Shown: positions 26,325 to 35,375 of the stretch, one piece after another | How positions within the stretch are numbered: the stretch's first letter is position 1 | Layout: every line of letters begins with the position of its first letter | Assembly (NCBI GenBank): GCA_903865935.1 | Contig: CAIPLT010000052.1 | Location: 1-44,543 of the forward strand | Source of the DNA: Caldifarciminota bacterium | Lineage (GTDB): Bacteria > Hydrothermota > Tepidihabitantia > Tepidihabitantales > CAIPLT01 | Reading direction: 5' to 3' | DNA length: 44,543 nucleotides | Program-made: the position numbers and the translations under genes | The notes under the pieces: model-generated | Seen by the model: the letters and a program-made list of their open reading frames with translations, nothing else | Told to the model about the DNA's origin: nothing | Database searches by the model: none

Positions 26325-27491
26325 TTATTTCAGGAGATTTTTGAGCATTGGAATTTCTTTGTTATGTTTAAAATAGGCTTTCTTCAGTTTATTGAATAAT
26401 TTTGCCCTTTTAAAAAATAACCGCTTCGGCTTTTTGTGGGGTGCGGTATTTATAAGATAGGACGTGATTAATGGCAGATAAACCGTAGTATCACCATAAA
26501 CCACGACATTCTCTTCAACTTTATTCGGGTCAATCTTGCCCCAGCTGACCGCCTCACTTGGCGTCGCACCGGATAATCCACCGGTATCAGGTCTCGCATC
26601 TGTGATATTTATATCATAGTCATGACCCATCTCTTTAATCCCTAGAATTTCCTGAATTTGAGGTTCGGTCTGAAGGACAAAGTTTTTCGGGCTACCCCCG
26701 CCAACCAGTATAACTGCTGACTTGCCATTTCTTTTCGCATTTAGCACAATCGCGGTCGATTCGTTCACGTCTAGGCTGGTATTGATTTTCAGCTTAAACT
26801 TTTTCGGGTCTAAAAGTTCTAATCCCGCAATGTTCATACCAATCGTACTGTCACCGGGCGATGATGTAAAAATTGGTATCCCCATTCGGTATGCACAGGC
26901 AAGTACACTGACATGACCGATATCGTTTATCTTTTCATGTCCATCCAAAGCCTTGCCAAGCAGGTAGTAAAACTCCTGTGTCCCCATCTCCTTCTGAAAT
27001 TCTGGTTTTAACATTATCTTTCTGAGCTCGGTATCGGTTTTTAATAAAACATTATGATAATCACCGAATATATCGTAGATTCTGATTACCCCGCTTTTTC
27101 TTAAATCCACATCATCAACATTCGGACTGCCCTGATGCAATGGTAAATTAAAGGCAAAATGGATATCATGATACATATTAGCACCGGTTGAAACCAACCA
27201 GTCAATATAGCCATGTTCCATTAAAGGAATTATACTTGAAGGCCCCAATCCGGCTGGTGTCAATGCTCCGGCTAGACTCATACCAATAGTTACATTTTGC
27301 TTCGAATATTTCTCTTTTATTAATTGACAAGCCGCTCTTAATCTGCCCCCATTATAAGCAAGCATCGTCTCATTTATAATAATGGCAATAGTATCATTTT
27401 TTTCGATGTTCTTCGGTAAAATTCTTTTTCCGCAGAAATATTTCTTGTTTGATTGAATCTTTTGGTTATTCATCTTAAATCTCTGTTTCAT
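26325..27491 (-). CDS. deoxyhypusine-synthase-like polyamine enzyme
   Basis: 388 residues. It shows deoxyhypusine synthase features: GMSLAGALTPAGLG (about 86-99), STGANMYHDIHFAF, TSSPGDSTIGMN, VGGGSPKNF, and SGATPSEAVSWGKI, where the final lysine is the position of the catalytic lysine. Bacteria lack eIF5A, so bacterial members act on small polyamines, for example as homospermidine synthase or in making guanidino-polyamines from agmatine. With the decarboxylase 18 nt downstream it probably forms a two-gene polyamine operon. A second in-frame ATG at 27473 is possible. The start has no clear Shine-Dalgarno sequence. Confidence 0.87.
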   Translation of the reverse strand: MKQRFKMNNQKIQSNKKYFCGKRILPKNIEKNDTIAIIINETMLAYNGGRLRAACQLIKEKYSKQNVTIGMSLAGALTPAGLGPSSIIPLMEHGYIDWLVSTGANMYHDIHFAFNLPLHQGSPNVDDVDLRKSGVIRIYDIFGDYHNVLLKTDTELRKIMLKPEFQKEMGTQEFYYLLGKALDGHEKINDIGHVSVLACAYRMGIPIFTSSPGDSTIGMNIAGLELLDPKKFKLKINTSLDVNESTAIVLNAKRNGKSAVILVGGGSPKNFVLQTEPQIQEILGIKEMGHDYDINITDARPDTGGLSGATPSEAVSWGKIDPNKVEENVVVYGDTTVYLPLITSYLINTAPHKKPKRLFFKRAKLFNKLKKAYFKHNKEIPMLKNLLK

Positions 27492-27516
27492 TATTAATCT
27501 TTATTTATTTAAGATG

Positions 27517-27544
27517 ATAATAATTAGTTTTCAATAAATGTCAA
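27517..27544 (-). promoter_or_regulatory. promoter of the polyamine operon
   Basis: Minus strand: TTGACA (27539-27544), 16-bp spacer, TATTAT (27517-27522). It diverges from the porin promoter at 27565-27593, with the two -35 boxes 20 bp apart. Confidence 0.65.
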
Positions 27545-27564
27545 TAAGTAGCAAAATATTAATA

Positions 27565-27593
27565 TTGACAATTCGATATTATGATTTTATAAT
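27565..27593 (+). promoter_or_regulatory. consensus promoter of the porin gene
   Basis: TTGACA (27565-27570), 17-bp spacer, TATAAT (27588-27593), both boxes perfect. An AAGGAG site (27608-27613) lies 11 nt before ATG 27625. Confidence 0.9.
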
Positions 27594-27624
27594 GCGAAAA
27601 GTTTTTTAAGGAGAAAGAAAAGAA

Positions 27625-28560
27625 ATGAAAAAAATAGCTATAACAATAATTATAATAATCATCAGTCTAAGCTCAATCTATGCGCAGGAAGTTAAAATTG
27701 CTCAGGGAAAACTAACCGTTGACGGTTGTTTTTGGGGATTATATCGTTACACAAAAGACACAACAACCATTAATTCATTTGCGCGTAAAAATGCATTTCT
27801 CGGTATGACTGCTACGATTACAAATTGGGCTGCTTTACGTTTATATATAGATGTCGCTGAAACTACCGGCAAACATCTTTACGATGCTTATGCGACAATT
27901 AAACCAAATTCAAACTTATCATTTATTATCGGACAATTTAAACTGCCTTTAGGCGTCGAAGTGCTTACCAAACCGCAGAACCTTGAATTAATCGAATATT
28001 CGTTAATTGGGCGTACACCAAGAACACCAAAAGGTACAAGAGATATTGGTATTCAAGGTGCATACACACATAAATTATTTGATTTGGCAATCGCAGTAGT
28101 AAATGGTTCTGGTCGTAATGTTTTACTGGACGGTGATAATTATAAGAATATCGCCGGTAGATTCATCGTAAAACCTTTTAACAAACCTACATTGTATGCG
28201 GGTATAAATACTTATTTTGGTAAATATACAACCGGTAATTTTCAAAGAATCGGACTCGAATTTAATTACACTGTTGCTTCCGCTATTTTCAAAACTGAGT
28301 TTCTCAGCACCAAAGATGCTGCACTAAAAGGCAGTGGTTACTATGTTCAGGCAGGATACAACTTGAACAAATTACAACCGATGTGCCGTTATTCCGCCTT
28401 CAAGTATCAAAATTCGGATTGGTGTAACGAATATGCGATTGGTCTTAATTACCGACCGTTTTCGGATAATGTGAAAGTGATGTTGAATTACAAACATGAA
28501 AAATTAAGTAGCACTTTGAGTCAGAATGGCGTCTTAGCGCAACTTCAGCTTGCTTTTTAA
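27625..28560 (+). CDS. outer-membrane porin, OprO/OprP-like
   Basis: 311 residues with a clear signal peptide (1-20, ending SIYAQ). The mature protein is a beta barrel: paired strands with GxFKLPLGVE (about 110-119; compare GQFKxPFGLE in OprP-type porins), ARKNAFLGM near the start, GIQGAYTHKLFDLAIAVVNG, and a C-terminal strand ending in Phe (LQLAF). It is short for an OprP homologue, so a reduced barrel or a small porin is likely. It is monocistronic under a perfect sigma70 promoter, suggesting high expression. The ion or solute is unknown. Confidence 0.8.
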   Translation: MKKIAITIIIIIISLSSIYAQEVKIAQGKLTVDGCFWGLYRYTKDTTTINSFARKNAFLGMTATITNWAALRLYIDVAETTGKHLYDAYATIKPNSNLSFIIGQFKLPLGVEVLTKPQNLELIEYSLIGRTPRTPKGTRDIGIQGAYTHKLFDLAIAVVNGSGRNVLLDGDNYKNIAGRFIVKPFNKPTLYAGINTYFGKYTTGNFQRIGLEFNYTVASAIFKTEFLSTKDAALKGSGYYVQAGYNLNKLQPMCRYSAFKYQNSDWCNEYAIGLNYRPFSDNVKVMLNYKHEKLSSTLSQNGVLAQLQLAF

Positions 28561-28574
28561 TGAATAATATACTA

Positions 28575-28602
28575 TTGACATTTCACAAATTTTTTCTATC
28601 AT
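28575..28602 (+). promoter_or_regulatory. promoter of tRNA-Ile (and sppA)
   Basis: TTGACA (28575-28580), 16-bp spacer, TATCAT (28597-28602). Initiation near 28609 gives a leader of about 11 nt before the tRNA. Confidence 0.7.
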
Positions 28603-28619
28603 AAACTCAGGAGTGTAAA

Positions 28620-28693
28620 GGGCCTATAGCTCAGTCGGCTAGAGCGCGTCCCTGATAAGGACGAGGTCAGTAGTTCAATTCTACTTAGGCCCA
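28620..28693 (+). tRNA. tRNA-Ile (anticodon GAT)
   Basis: The acceptor GGGCCTA pairs with TAGGCCC, and the discriminator base is A. The anticodon arm CGTCC-CTGATAA-GGACG gives anticodon GAT. The T arm is AGTAG-TTCAATT-CTACT. The 74-nt gene has no encoded CCA and lies 7 nt before the sppA ATG. Confidence 0.95.
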
Positions 28694-28700
28694 CTTTTCT

Positions 28701-29552
28701 ATGAAAAAAACACATTTAATTATACTTATAATTTGTTGTGCTATTGTATATTTTATCTTGCTATCGTTATTATTTACCCGAATACGCAGTTTCAATTTTC
28801 CCGGCACAAAAGCAATCGCGGTGATAGAAATCGAAGGTCCGATTTATGAATCAAATACTGTAGTAAACCAACTTAAAAGTTATACTAAAAATCCCCTGAT
28901 TAAAGGGATATTGTTAAGAATTGATAGCCCGGGTGGCGGTGTCAGTGCATCTCAGGAAATTTATTCAGAAGTAAAATATGCCAAAGCAAAAGGAAAAACA
29001 ATTGTTGTTTCGATGGGTTCGTTAGCCGCATCCGGCGGTTATTATATCGCATGTCCAGCTGATATAATCGTAGCTAACCCTGGTACTTTGACTGGTTCAA
29101 TCGGTGTTATAATGGAGTTTCCCGTTGTCGATGATTTAATGAAAAAACTTGGTATTCAGTTTGAAGTTATTAAATCAAAAGAACACAAAGATATCGGTTC
29201 GCCATTTCGAAAAATGACCGACCAAGAACGCCAGTTGCTGAATGAAACGACTTTGGATATCTATGACCAATTTGTGCAGGTCATTATCGATAACCGAAAG
29301 ATAACCAAAGAAAAAGTATTACAATTTGCTGATGGTAGAATTTTCTCTGGTCGGCAGGCACAGGCTTTGGGCTTGGTTGATAGTTTAGGAACCTATGAAG
29401 ATGCTATCAAAATTACTGCTAAAATGTGTGGTATTACCGGAGAACCGCAAATAATAAAAGAGCGACCCAAATTCTCATTAATTAAACGAATTTTGAGCCG
29501 CTCATTATATAAACTTTTTAGCCCTCTTCCCCTTTACTTGTACACAAGATAA
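28701..29552 (+). CDS. sppA: signal peptide peptidase SppA (short form)
   Basis: 283 residues, the short single-domain type. An N-terminal membrane anchor (about 5-25) is followed by the S49 peptidase core with RIDSPGGG (72-79), catalytic Ser110 in SLAASGGYY, and the Lys162 partner in EHKDIGSP, 52 residues later as in Bacillus SppA. It degrades leftover signal peptides at the membrane. The ATG lies 7 nt after tRNA-Ile with no Shine-Dalgarno sequence and no separate promoter, so the gene is probably transcribed with the tRNA and its mRNA 5' end made by tRNA 3' processing. It converges with the gene at 29575. Confidence 0.95.
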   Translation: MKKTHLIILIICCAIVYFILLSLLFTRIRSFNFPGTKAIAVIEIEGPIYESNTVVNQLKSYTKNPLIKGILLRIDSPGGGVSASQEIYSEVKYAKAKGKTIVVSMGSLAASGGYYIACPADIIVANPGTLTGSIGVIMEFPVVDDLMKKLGIQFEVIKSKEHKDIGSPFRKMTDQERQLLNETTLDIYDQFVQVIIDNRKITKEKVLQFADGRIFSGRQAQALGLVDSLGTYEDAIKITAKMCGITGEPQIIKERPKFSLIKRILSRSLYKLFSPLPLYLYTR

Positions 29553-29574
29553 AGTAAATAATATTTTTCTGCTA

Positions 29575-30006
29575 TTATGAATCAGTTGGGCTGGTAGTTC
29601 TAACACCCAAATCACGGAACGCTGTCATAATCTCTTTTCTCAAATTTTTAACATTAGTCACGGCCGCATCTTTTTCTTCGCGGGTTGTTTTATTTTTTAA
29701 ATCCGCAACCGCAGTAGAAAATTCCCCTACTTTAGCTTCAAGGTCCGCTAACATTGTTTGTTGTTCCGCGGTCATTGATGATATCTTTGATTTCTGAGTA
29801 TCGAGTTTTTTGTTGAACCGCTCTGCATCGCGTTCCGAACGGCTAATATATTTATCATATGCTTCGGCATCTGAAATGATATGTTCGGTTGCATACAAGC
29901 GAGTACCAGCCTGTAGTTTTTTTTGTTCTCTTATTTGGGGAACGAAGAAAATAACGACGGCAAGAACCGCAAGTCCCACTAGTGTCCAGACAATAATTCT
30001 TGTCAT
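29575..30006 (-). CDS. small membrane-anchored coiled-coil protein downstream of secA
   Basis: 143 residues. One N-terminal transmembrane helix (about 4-24) is followed by a long charged helical region rich in heptads (about 45-130; for example KLDTQKSKISSMTAEQQTML). GGAGG lies a few nt before the ATG. No known domain is recognised. It starts 13 nt after the secA stop, so it is very likely co-transcribed with secA and may assist envelope or secretion functions, which is inference only. The topology would put the coiled coil on the periplasmic or cytoplasmic side depending on insertion. Confidence 0.7.
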   Translation of the reverse strand: MTRIIVWTLVGLAVLAVVIFFVPQIREQKKLQAGTRLYATEHIISDAEAYDKYISRSERDAERFNKKLDTQKSKISSMTAEQQTMLADLEAKVGEFSTAVADLKNKTTREEKDAAVTNVKNLRKEIMTAFRDLGVRTTSPTDS

Positions 30007-30019
30007 ACTACCTCCAGTT

Positions 30020-33000
30020 TTATTGATTTATACCACAGCAGCGTTTATATTTTTTCCCCGAACCGCATGGGCAGGGGTTATTTCGACCGACTTTAACACT
30101 GCTACGCTGTTGTGGGGTTATATTTGCAGCCGGCTTTGGTTCCCGTGTGTCAACCGGTCCCTGAGCTGTAATCTCAGGCTTGTATGCCCGTATTGGTTGA
30201 GTTGCAGCTCTTTTATCCTGAGTCTGCACCTGGACACGGAACAATAAGCTAACTGCTTCTTGATTGAAGTCGGTCATCATCTCGTTAAACATCTGAAACG
30301 ATTCTTGTTTATATTCAATGAGCGGGTCTTTTTGTCCATATGCTACTAGACCAATCCCTTCTCTTAACATATCCATTGCGTACAGATGGTCCCGCCATTT
30401 TGTATCGATTATACGTAAAAAAACAAATTTGGCAAGGTCTGATAATAATTCTTTTCCTAATTCCTGTTCGCGTTGCAGGTATCGCTCCTGGGTAATTTTC
30501 TTAAACGCCTCAGTAAGAATCTCCGGTTTCATTCTCAGAATTTCATTGTCACTTATCGTAAAATTAGTAATGAATAAAAGTCCAAACTCACTTTTTAAAG
30601 ACTGCCAATCCCATTCCTCTGGATATTTTGAAGTTGAATATTTTGATATCAATCGCTCAATTATACTCTCGGTTGCGGATGAGTAGATTTCAGATAAATT
30701 TTCACCTTTGAGAATCTGGTCGCGTAAATGGTACACAACTTCCCGTTGTTTATTCATTACATCATCATATTCCAGCAGGTGTTTTCTAATTTCCGCATTA
30801 CGACCTTCAACCCGTTTTTGTGCGTTTTCAATTGCACGGCTCACCAATGGATTTACAATTGGCTCCATCTCTTTTACACCAAATCGGTCCATAAGCCCGG
30901 CCAATCGGTCAGAACCAAACAACCGCATCAGGTCATCTTCCAATGACAAAAAGAACCTTGTCGACCCTGGGTCACCCTGTCGACCGCTTCGCCCTCTCAG
31001 CTGATTATCGATTCTTCTTGCCTCATGCCGCTCGGTCCCGACAATATACAGTCCGCAAGGTACATCATCCGAGCAATCTCCATTTTCATCCCAGTATTTG
31101 CACTCGCCCTCATTGTGTTCAGTGATATAGCAACCTTCACCTTTTACCACACCTTGACCAAGTTTGATGTCGGTTCCTCTTCCCGCCATATTAGTAGCAA
31201 TTGTCACTGCTCCACTTTGACCAGCATCGCGGATAACTTCCGCTTCTTTTTGGTGGTATCGAGCATTCAACACCTGATGATTTATACCGCGTCGCCTTAG
31301 CATGCGCGATAAAGTCTCTGAAACATCAACCGATGTAGTGCCGACAAGAATCGGTCTGCCTATTTTGTACCATTTTTCGATTTCATCTAATACCGCATTA
31401 TACTTTTCCCTTCTAGTTCGGTAGATAACATCTGAATAATCGAGACGGCGAACTGGTTCATTGGTCGGGATTTCAATCACGTCTAATTTATACGTTCCAA
31501 AAAATTCGTCTGCATTTGTTGATGCGGTTCCGGTCATACCGGCTAATTTTTCATACATCCTGTAATAATTTTGTATTGTGATTGTTGCTAAGGTTTGGGT
31601 TTCTTCCTGAATTTTAACCTTCTCTTTTGCTTCCAAAGCTTCATGAATTCCGTCCGAAAATCGCCGCCCTGGCATCAAACGACCGGTAAACTCATCAACA
31701 ATCACCACTTTATTATCCTGAATAATATAATCAACATCTTTTTCAAATAGAGTGTATGCTTTTAATAGCACCTGAATATCATGTAGAGTCGCACTTTTTT
31801 TAGCATAACGTTCCTCGGCGACCATTTTCTCGTGTATTTGTTCTTTAGGCGTTAGTTTTTCATCGGTTTCAATTTTTTTGAACTCGGTGGATAAATCGGG
31901 CAATATAAATCGATCTGGGTCATTTGGTGATAATAACTCGCGTCCCTTATCGGTCAAATCAACCGAATGGTTTCTTTCATCAATAACATAATACAAGTCT
32001 TCGTCAACTTCGTACAGTTTCTTATCGCGGATAAAATTTAACTCAGTCCGCTCAATTAATTTCTTTACACCCTCTTCCTGCTCAATTTTCAAAAGACGTT
32101 TATTCTTTGATGCGCCCCGACTCGCTTGTAGAAGTTTAATACCCGCCTCATCGTTATTACCTTCGGCTAATAACTTCTCCCCTTCTTCCACGATGCGGTT
32201 AACTAACAAATTCTGTGTCTGAAATGCACGGCTTGCCAAAGGTGTCAGGCTATTATCAAATCCTCTTGACTCGGTAACCGATCCGGAAATAATTAATGGT
32301 GTTCTTGCTTCATCAATCAGAATCGAGTCAACTTCGTCAACAATTGCATAATATCCACAGTGATATTTACGACTATAACCATCATCCGTATAAAATCCCC
32401 GCTGAACTTTATCTTCGAACCGAACCACCATATTATCACGTAGATAGTCAAAACCGAATTCGTTATTCGTGCCGTACGTAATATCGGCATTGTAATGGGG
32501 TTTTCGCTCATCCGGCGTCATGCCTTGCTGAATACAGCCAACGGTCAGACCGAGCGATTCATAAATCGGTCCCATCCATTCGCGGTCGCGGGCCGCCAAA
32601 TAATCATTCACCGTAACCAAATGCGCACCCTTTTTTGCCAATGCATTTAAATACAAGGGCATGGTTGCAACCAGTGTCTTACCTTCACCGGTTTTCATTT
32701 CGCAAATTTTGCCTTCGTGCAGAACAATAGCGCCAAAAATCTGCACATCAAATGGCACATCATTCCATGCCTTCTCAAATCCTCGTACAACCCACTTTTT
32801 TCCAACATGTCTTCGACAGGTTTCTTTAACTAATGCAAATGCTTCGGGTAAAATATCGTCTAAACTTTCACCATCTTTGATTCGTTTAATAAAATCCTCG
32901 GTTTTCTTGGGTAATTCTGTATCAGGAATATCCTTGAGTTTTTCCCAGATTGAATTTATCTCTTCAACCTTAGGCCAAAGCCGTTTCTTCTCGCGGTCAT

Positions 33001-33040
33001 TCTTAGTACCGAAAATCTTACCCAGAACCTGCTGTAACAT
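30020..33040 (-). CDS. secA: protein translocase ATPase SecA, with a four-cysteine insert
   Basis: 1006 residues, longer than the usual 830-900. Features in order: the N-terminal helix, Walker A MKTGEGKT (about 107-114), DEVDSILIDEARTPLIIS (about 240), an enlarged preprotein cross-linking region (about 260-440), NBD2 with TNMAGRGTDIKL and GRSGRQGDPGS, and a C-terminal SEC-C zinc motif (CPCGSGKKYKRCC). Between GTDIKL and VGTERHE there is an extra segment with Cys637, Cys647, Cys656 and Cys662, which could bind a metal. It drives export through SecYEG. No Shine-Dalgarno sequence is obvious at ATG 33040. The small coiled-coil gene follows. Confidence 0.97.
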   Translation of the reverse strand: MLQQVLGKIFGTKNDREKKRLWPKVEEINSIWEKLKDIPDTELPKKTEDFIKRIKDGESLDDILPEAFALVKETCRRHVGKKWVVRGFEKAWNDVPFDVQIFGAIVLHEGKICEMKTGEGKTLVATMPLYLNALAKKGAHLVTVNDYLAARDREWMGPIYESLGLTVGCIQQGMTPDERKPHYNADITYGTNNEFGFDYLRDNMVVRFEDKVQRGFYTDDGYSRKYHCGYYAIVDEVDSILIDEARTPLIISGSVTESRGFDNSLTPLASRAFQTQNLLVNRIVEEGEKLLAEGNNDEAGIKLLQASRGASKNKRLLKIEQEEGVKKLIERTELNFIRDKKLYEVDEDLYYVIDERNHSVDLTDKGRELLSPNDPDRFILPDLSTEFKKIETDEKLTPKEQIHEKMVAEERYAKKSATLHDIQVLLKAYTLFEKDVDYIIQDNKVVIVDEFTGRLMPGRRFSDGIHEALEAKEKVKIQEETQTLATITIQNYYRMYEKLAGMTGTASTNADEFFGTYKLDVIEIPTNEPVRRLDYSDVIYRTRREKYNAVLDEIEKWYKIGRPILVGTTSVDVSETLSRMLRRRGINHQVLNARYHQKEAEVIRDAGQSGAVTIATNMAGRGTDIKLGQGVVKGEGCYITEHNEGECKYWDENGDCSDDVPCGLYIVGTERHEARRIDNQLRGRSGRQGDPGSTRFFLSLEDDLMRLFGSDRLAGLMDRFGVKEMEPIVNPLVSRAIENAQKRVEGRNAEIRKHLLEYDDVMNKQREVVYHLRDQILKGENLSEIYSSATESIIERLISKYSTSKYPEEWDWQSLKSEFGLLFITNFTISDNEILRMKPEILTEAFKKITQERYLQREQELGKELLSDLAKFVFLRIIDTKWRDHLYAMDMLREGIGLVAYGQKDPLIEYKQESFQMFNEMMTDFNQEAVSLLFRVQVQTQDKRAATQPIRAYKPEITAQGPVDTREPKPAANITPQQRSSVKVGRNNPCPCGSGKKYKRCCGINQ

Positions 33041-33133
33041 ATTAAATAGTTAGACTCTACTAAAAAATAAAGTATTCCTATATTATTAAATAAATATCAA
33101 TAAAAACATCTCTATTCGAACCTCTATACCGAT

Positions 33134-33568
33134 TTATTTTGTTAGTTGTGACGTGCAGTTCGGACAACGTGTCGCTTTAATCGAAATTGCAGAATAGCAA
33201 AACGGACATTCTTTAGTAGTTGGTGCTGCAGCTGGTGCTGGTTTCTTTAGCTTATTTATCTGACGCACGATTATGAATATTACAAACGCAACGATGATGA
33301 AATCAATAATCGTGTTAATAAACATGCCATAATTGATGGTTGCGGCGCCCGCTGCTTTTGCTGCTGCGAGTGTCGGAAAAGCCTGTCCTGATATATTAAT
33401 AAAAAGATTGGCAAAGTCTATTTTTCCGAGTAATAATCCGATTGGCGGCATTATCACATCATTGACTAACGAAGTGACGATTTTCCCGAATGCCACTCCG
33501 ATAATTATCCCGATTGCCATGTCGACCACGTTACCGCGCATCACAAATGCTTTAAATTCTTTAAACAT
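33134..33568 (-). CDS. mscL: large-conductance mechanosensitive channel with zinc-ribbon tail
   Basis: 144 residues. The N terminus [21 protein letters not shown] is diagnostic of MscL, with TM1 (about 15-40) and TM2 (about 80-103). The protein then carries a proline/alanine linker and a C-terminal CxxC...CxxC zinc ribbon (CPFC and CPNC). Zinc-ribbon-tailed MscL variants are known in several bacteria; the tail replaces the usual helical bundle. It opens under membrane tension to protect from osmotic downshock. GGGAGG lies upstream of the ATG. It is the only gene of its transcript. Confidence 0.95.
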   Translation of the reverse strand: MFKEFKAFVMRGNVVDMAIGIIIGVAFGKIVTSLVNDVIMPPIGLLLGKIDFANLFINISGQAFPTLAAAKAAGAATINYGMFINTIIDFIIVAFVIFIIVRQINKLKKPAPAAAPTTKECPFCYSAISIKATRCPNCTSQLTK

Positions 33569-33605
33569 TTTACTCGCCTCCCATCAGATTTATTTTCATA
33601 TGTTT

Positions 33606-33620
33606 CATCATCATCATCAT
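33606..33620. repeat. (CAT)5 trinucleotide repeat overlapping the mscL -10 box
   Basis: Five CAT triplets in a row, read as (ATG)5 on the mscL strand, run from the -10 box TATGAT into the leader. Copy-number change would alter leader length but keep the -10 box. Confidence 0.8.
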
Positions 33621-33644
33621 ATAAAACTTTAATTTTAATGTCAA
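33616..33644 (-). promoter_or_regulatory. promoter of mscL
   Basis: Minus strand: TTGACA (33639-33644), 17-bp spacer, TATGAT (33616-33621). Confidence 0.8.
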
Positions 33645-33704
33645 GACCTTTGTGAATCGAAAACAATTAGGACAAGTCAAACTAATTGATTGACAAAACA
33701 TGAA

Positions 33705-33734
33705 TTGACAGTAATATTAATAAATTAATACAAT
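33705..33734 (+). promoter_or_regulatory. promoter of lemA-htpX
   Basis: TTGACA (33705-33710), 18-bp spacer, TACAAT (33729-33734). A second TTGACA lies at 33689. A GAGAGGAG site precedes ATG 33750. Confidence 0.65.
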
Positions 33735-33749
33735 TAGAGAGGAGATAAT

Positions 33750-34298
33750 ATGATTATATTTCTAATAATATTAGCGGTAATTGTAATATTTATCTGGACC
33801 AGTTACAATACACTTGTTACCAGAAAAAACCGCGTGAAAAATGCGTGGTCGCAGATTGATGTCCAGTTAAAACGCCGTTACGACTTGATTCCCAACTTAG
33901 TTGAAACGGTTAAAGGGTATGCAGCGCATGAACGGGAACTGTTTGAGAAAGTGACTCAAGCTCGTGCTAATGCGATGTCGGCAAAAACTGTCGCCGACAC
34001 TGCCCAGGCAAATAATGCTTTGTCTGAAACATTAAAAACCCTGTTTGCGGTTGCGGAAAACTATCCCAATCTAAAAGCCAATGAAAACTTTTTGCGTTTA
34101 CAGGAAGAACTTGCTACTACTGAGAATAAAATCGCATTTGCCCGTCAATTCTATAATGACGAAGCAATGAGCTACAAAATCACCATCGAACGATTCCCGA
34201 CTAATATTATCGCTGGCCTATTCCGATTTGTACCCGAAGATTTCTTCCATATACCAGAAGGTGAAAAGGAACCAGTGAAAGTTTCATTCACCAAGTAA
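33750..34298 (+). CDS. lemA: LemA family membrane protein
   Basis: 182 residues, the typical length. One N-terminal transmembrane helix (about 1-18) is followed by the LemA signature [20 protein letters not shown] and [20 protein letters not shown] (about 21-60), then antiparallel helices ending in a short tail. GAGAGGAG lies before the ATG. LemA proteins are of unknown role but often pair with HtpX-type proteases, as here (45 nt downstream). Confidence 0.95.
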   Translation: MIIFLIILAVIVIFIWTSYNTLVTRKNRVKNAWSQIDVQLKRRYDLIPNLVETVKGYAAHERELFEKVTQARANAMSAKTVADTAQANNALSETLKTLFAVAENYPNLKANENFLRLQEELATTENKIAFARQFYNDEAMSYKITIERFPTNIIAGLFRFVPEDFFHIPEGEKEPVKVSFTK

Positions 34299-34343
34299 AA
34301 TCTGTGTAATCTTATTTCGAAATCGATGTAATCATTTATAAAT

Positions 34344-35249
34344 ATGAAACAAACTTTATATGACCTAATTGGTCGCAACAAACGTAACACGGTTTTATTT
34401 ATCTTCGTCTTCAGTATCATATTAGGCTTAGTCGGTTATGTTTTGGTAAATGTTTTCCGCTGGGGTACTGGCGGGTATGTATTCTTCGGACTATTTATCG
34501 TCTTTTATAATCTTATTCTCTATCACAACTCGGATAAGATGGCGCTTGCATTTTCCCGAGCTCACCCGGCTTCGACTGAAGATTATCCCCAGCTCAACAA
34601 CATCGTTGAAGAAGTCGCAATTGCTGCCGGTATTCCCAAACCTAAAGTTTATATTATCGATGACCCGATGCCTAACGCATTTGCGACTGGTCGGAATCCA
34701 AAGAATGCCTCGATTGCTGTAACCGAAGGACTTTTATCGATGATGAATCGCGAAGAACTGCAAGGCGTTATTGCCCATGAAATGTCTCACATCAGAAATT
34801 ACGATATTTTAATAATGACGATTGCGGCAATTATTGGCGGTTTAATAGTGCTATTTCGCGATATATTTTTACGCGGACTGTGGTTTGGCGGAAGAAGCCG
34901 AAGTAATGACCGGCGTGGTAATGCCGGTGCCATTTTTGTAATAGTCGGTATCGCTTTGGCAATTATCGCACCGATTTTGGTCTTTTTGATTCGTGCTGCA
35001 ATTTCCAGGGAACGTGAATATTTAGCTGATGCTTCAGGCGCCTTTTTACTTCGCTATCCTGATGGTTTGGCTTCAGCTTTAGCAAAGATAGGCGGTTATA
35101 AAGGTAAAATGCATGCCGCTTCAGATGCAACCGCACATCTTTTCATAGCTAATCCATTTGGCAAAGACCGGATGTCGGTATCTAATTTATTCGCGACCCA
35201 TCCACCTTTGGAGAAACGTATTGAACGCCTGAGGAGTTTAGAAATCTAA
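34344..35249 (+). CDS. htpX: HtpX-like M48 membrane metalloprotease
   Basis: 301 residues. Two N-terminal transmembrane helices (about 15-60) precede the M48 domain with zinc motif HEMSH (about 145-149) and the third ligand Glu in [14 protein letters not shown]. Two further hydrophobic segments (about 155-215) lie between them. It degrades damaged membrane proteins with its active site in the cytoplasm. It follows lemA, a common pairing. No Shine-Dalgarno sequence is clear, so it may be translationally dependent on lemA or use its own leader. Confidence 0.95.
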   Translation: MKQTLYDLIGRNKRNTVLFIFVFSIILGLVGYVLVNVFRWGTGGYVFFGLFIVFYNLILYHNSDKMALAFSRAHPASTEDYPQLNNIVEEVAIAAGIPKPKVYIIDDPMPNAFATGRNPKNASIAVTEGLLSMMNREELQGVIAHEMSHIRNYDILIMTIAAIIGGLIVLFRDIFLRGLWFGGRSRSNDRRGNAGAIFVIVGIALAIIAPILVFLIRAAISREREYLADASGAFLLRYPDGLASALAKIGGYKGKMHAASDATAHLFIANPFGKDRMSVSNLFATHPPLEKRIERLRSLEI

Positions 35250-35260
35250 ATTAAAAATCT

Positions 35261-35375
35261 ACCATATGTCATGCTGAATTTATTTCAGCATCTCATTTTG
35301 ATATAAAAGTAGACCCTGAATCAAGTTGACTTCGTTTCACTTCGTCATCGCTTCGCGACCAGGGTGACATGTGGT
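35261..35375. repeat. 115-bp inverted-repeat (MITE-like) element between convergent genes
   Basis: The ends ACCATATGTCA (35261-35271) and TGACATGTGGT (35365-35375) are inverted copies with one mismatch. Inside are a perfect hairpin ATGCTGAA-TTTAT-TTCAGCAT and a second pairing ACCCTG...CAGGGT. The right end touches the stop codon of the M14 gene. The words TGTCATGCTGAA and GACCCTGAA resemble intergenic repeats that I recall from many genomes. It may also act as a bidirectional terminator. Confidence 0.7.
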
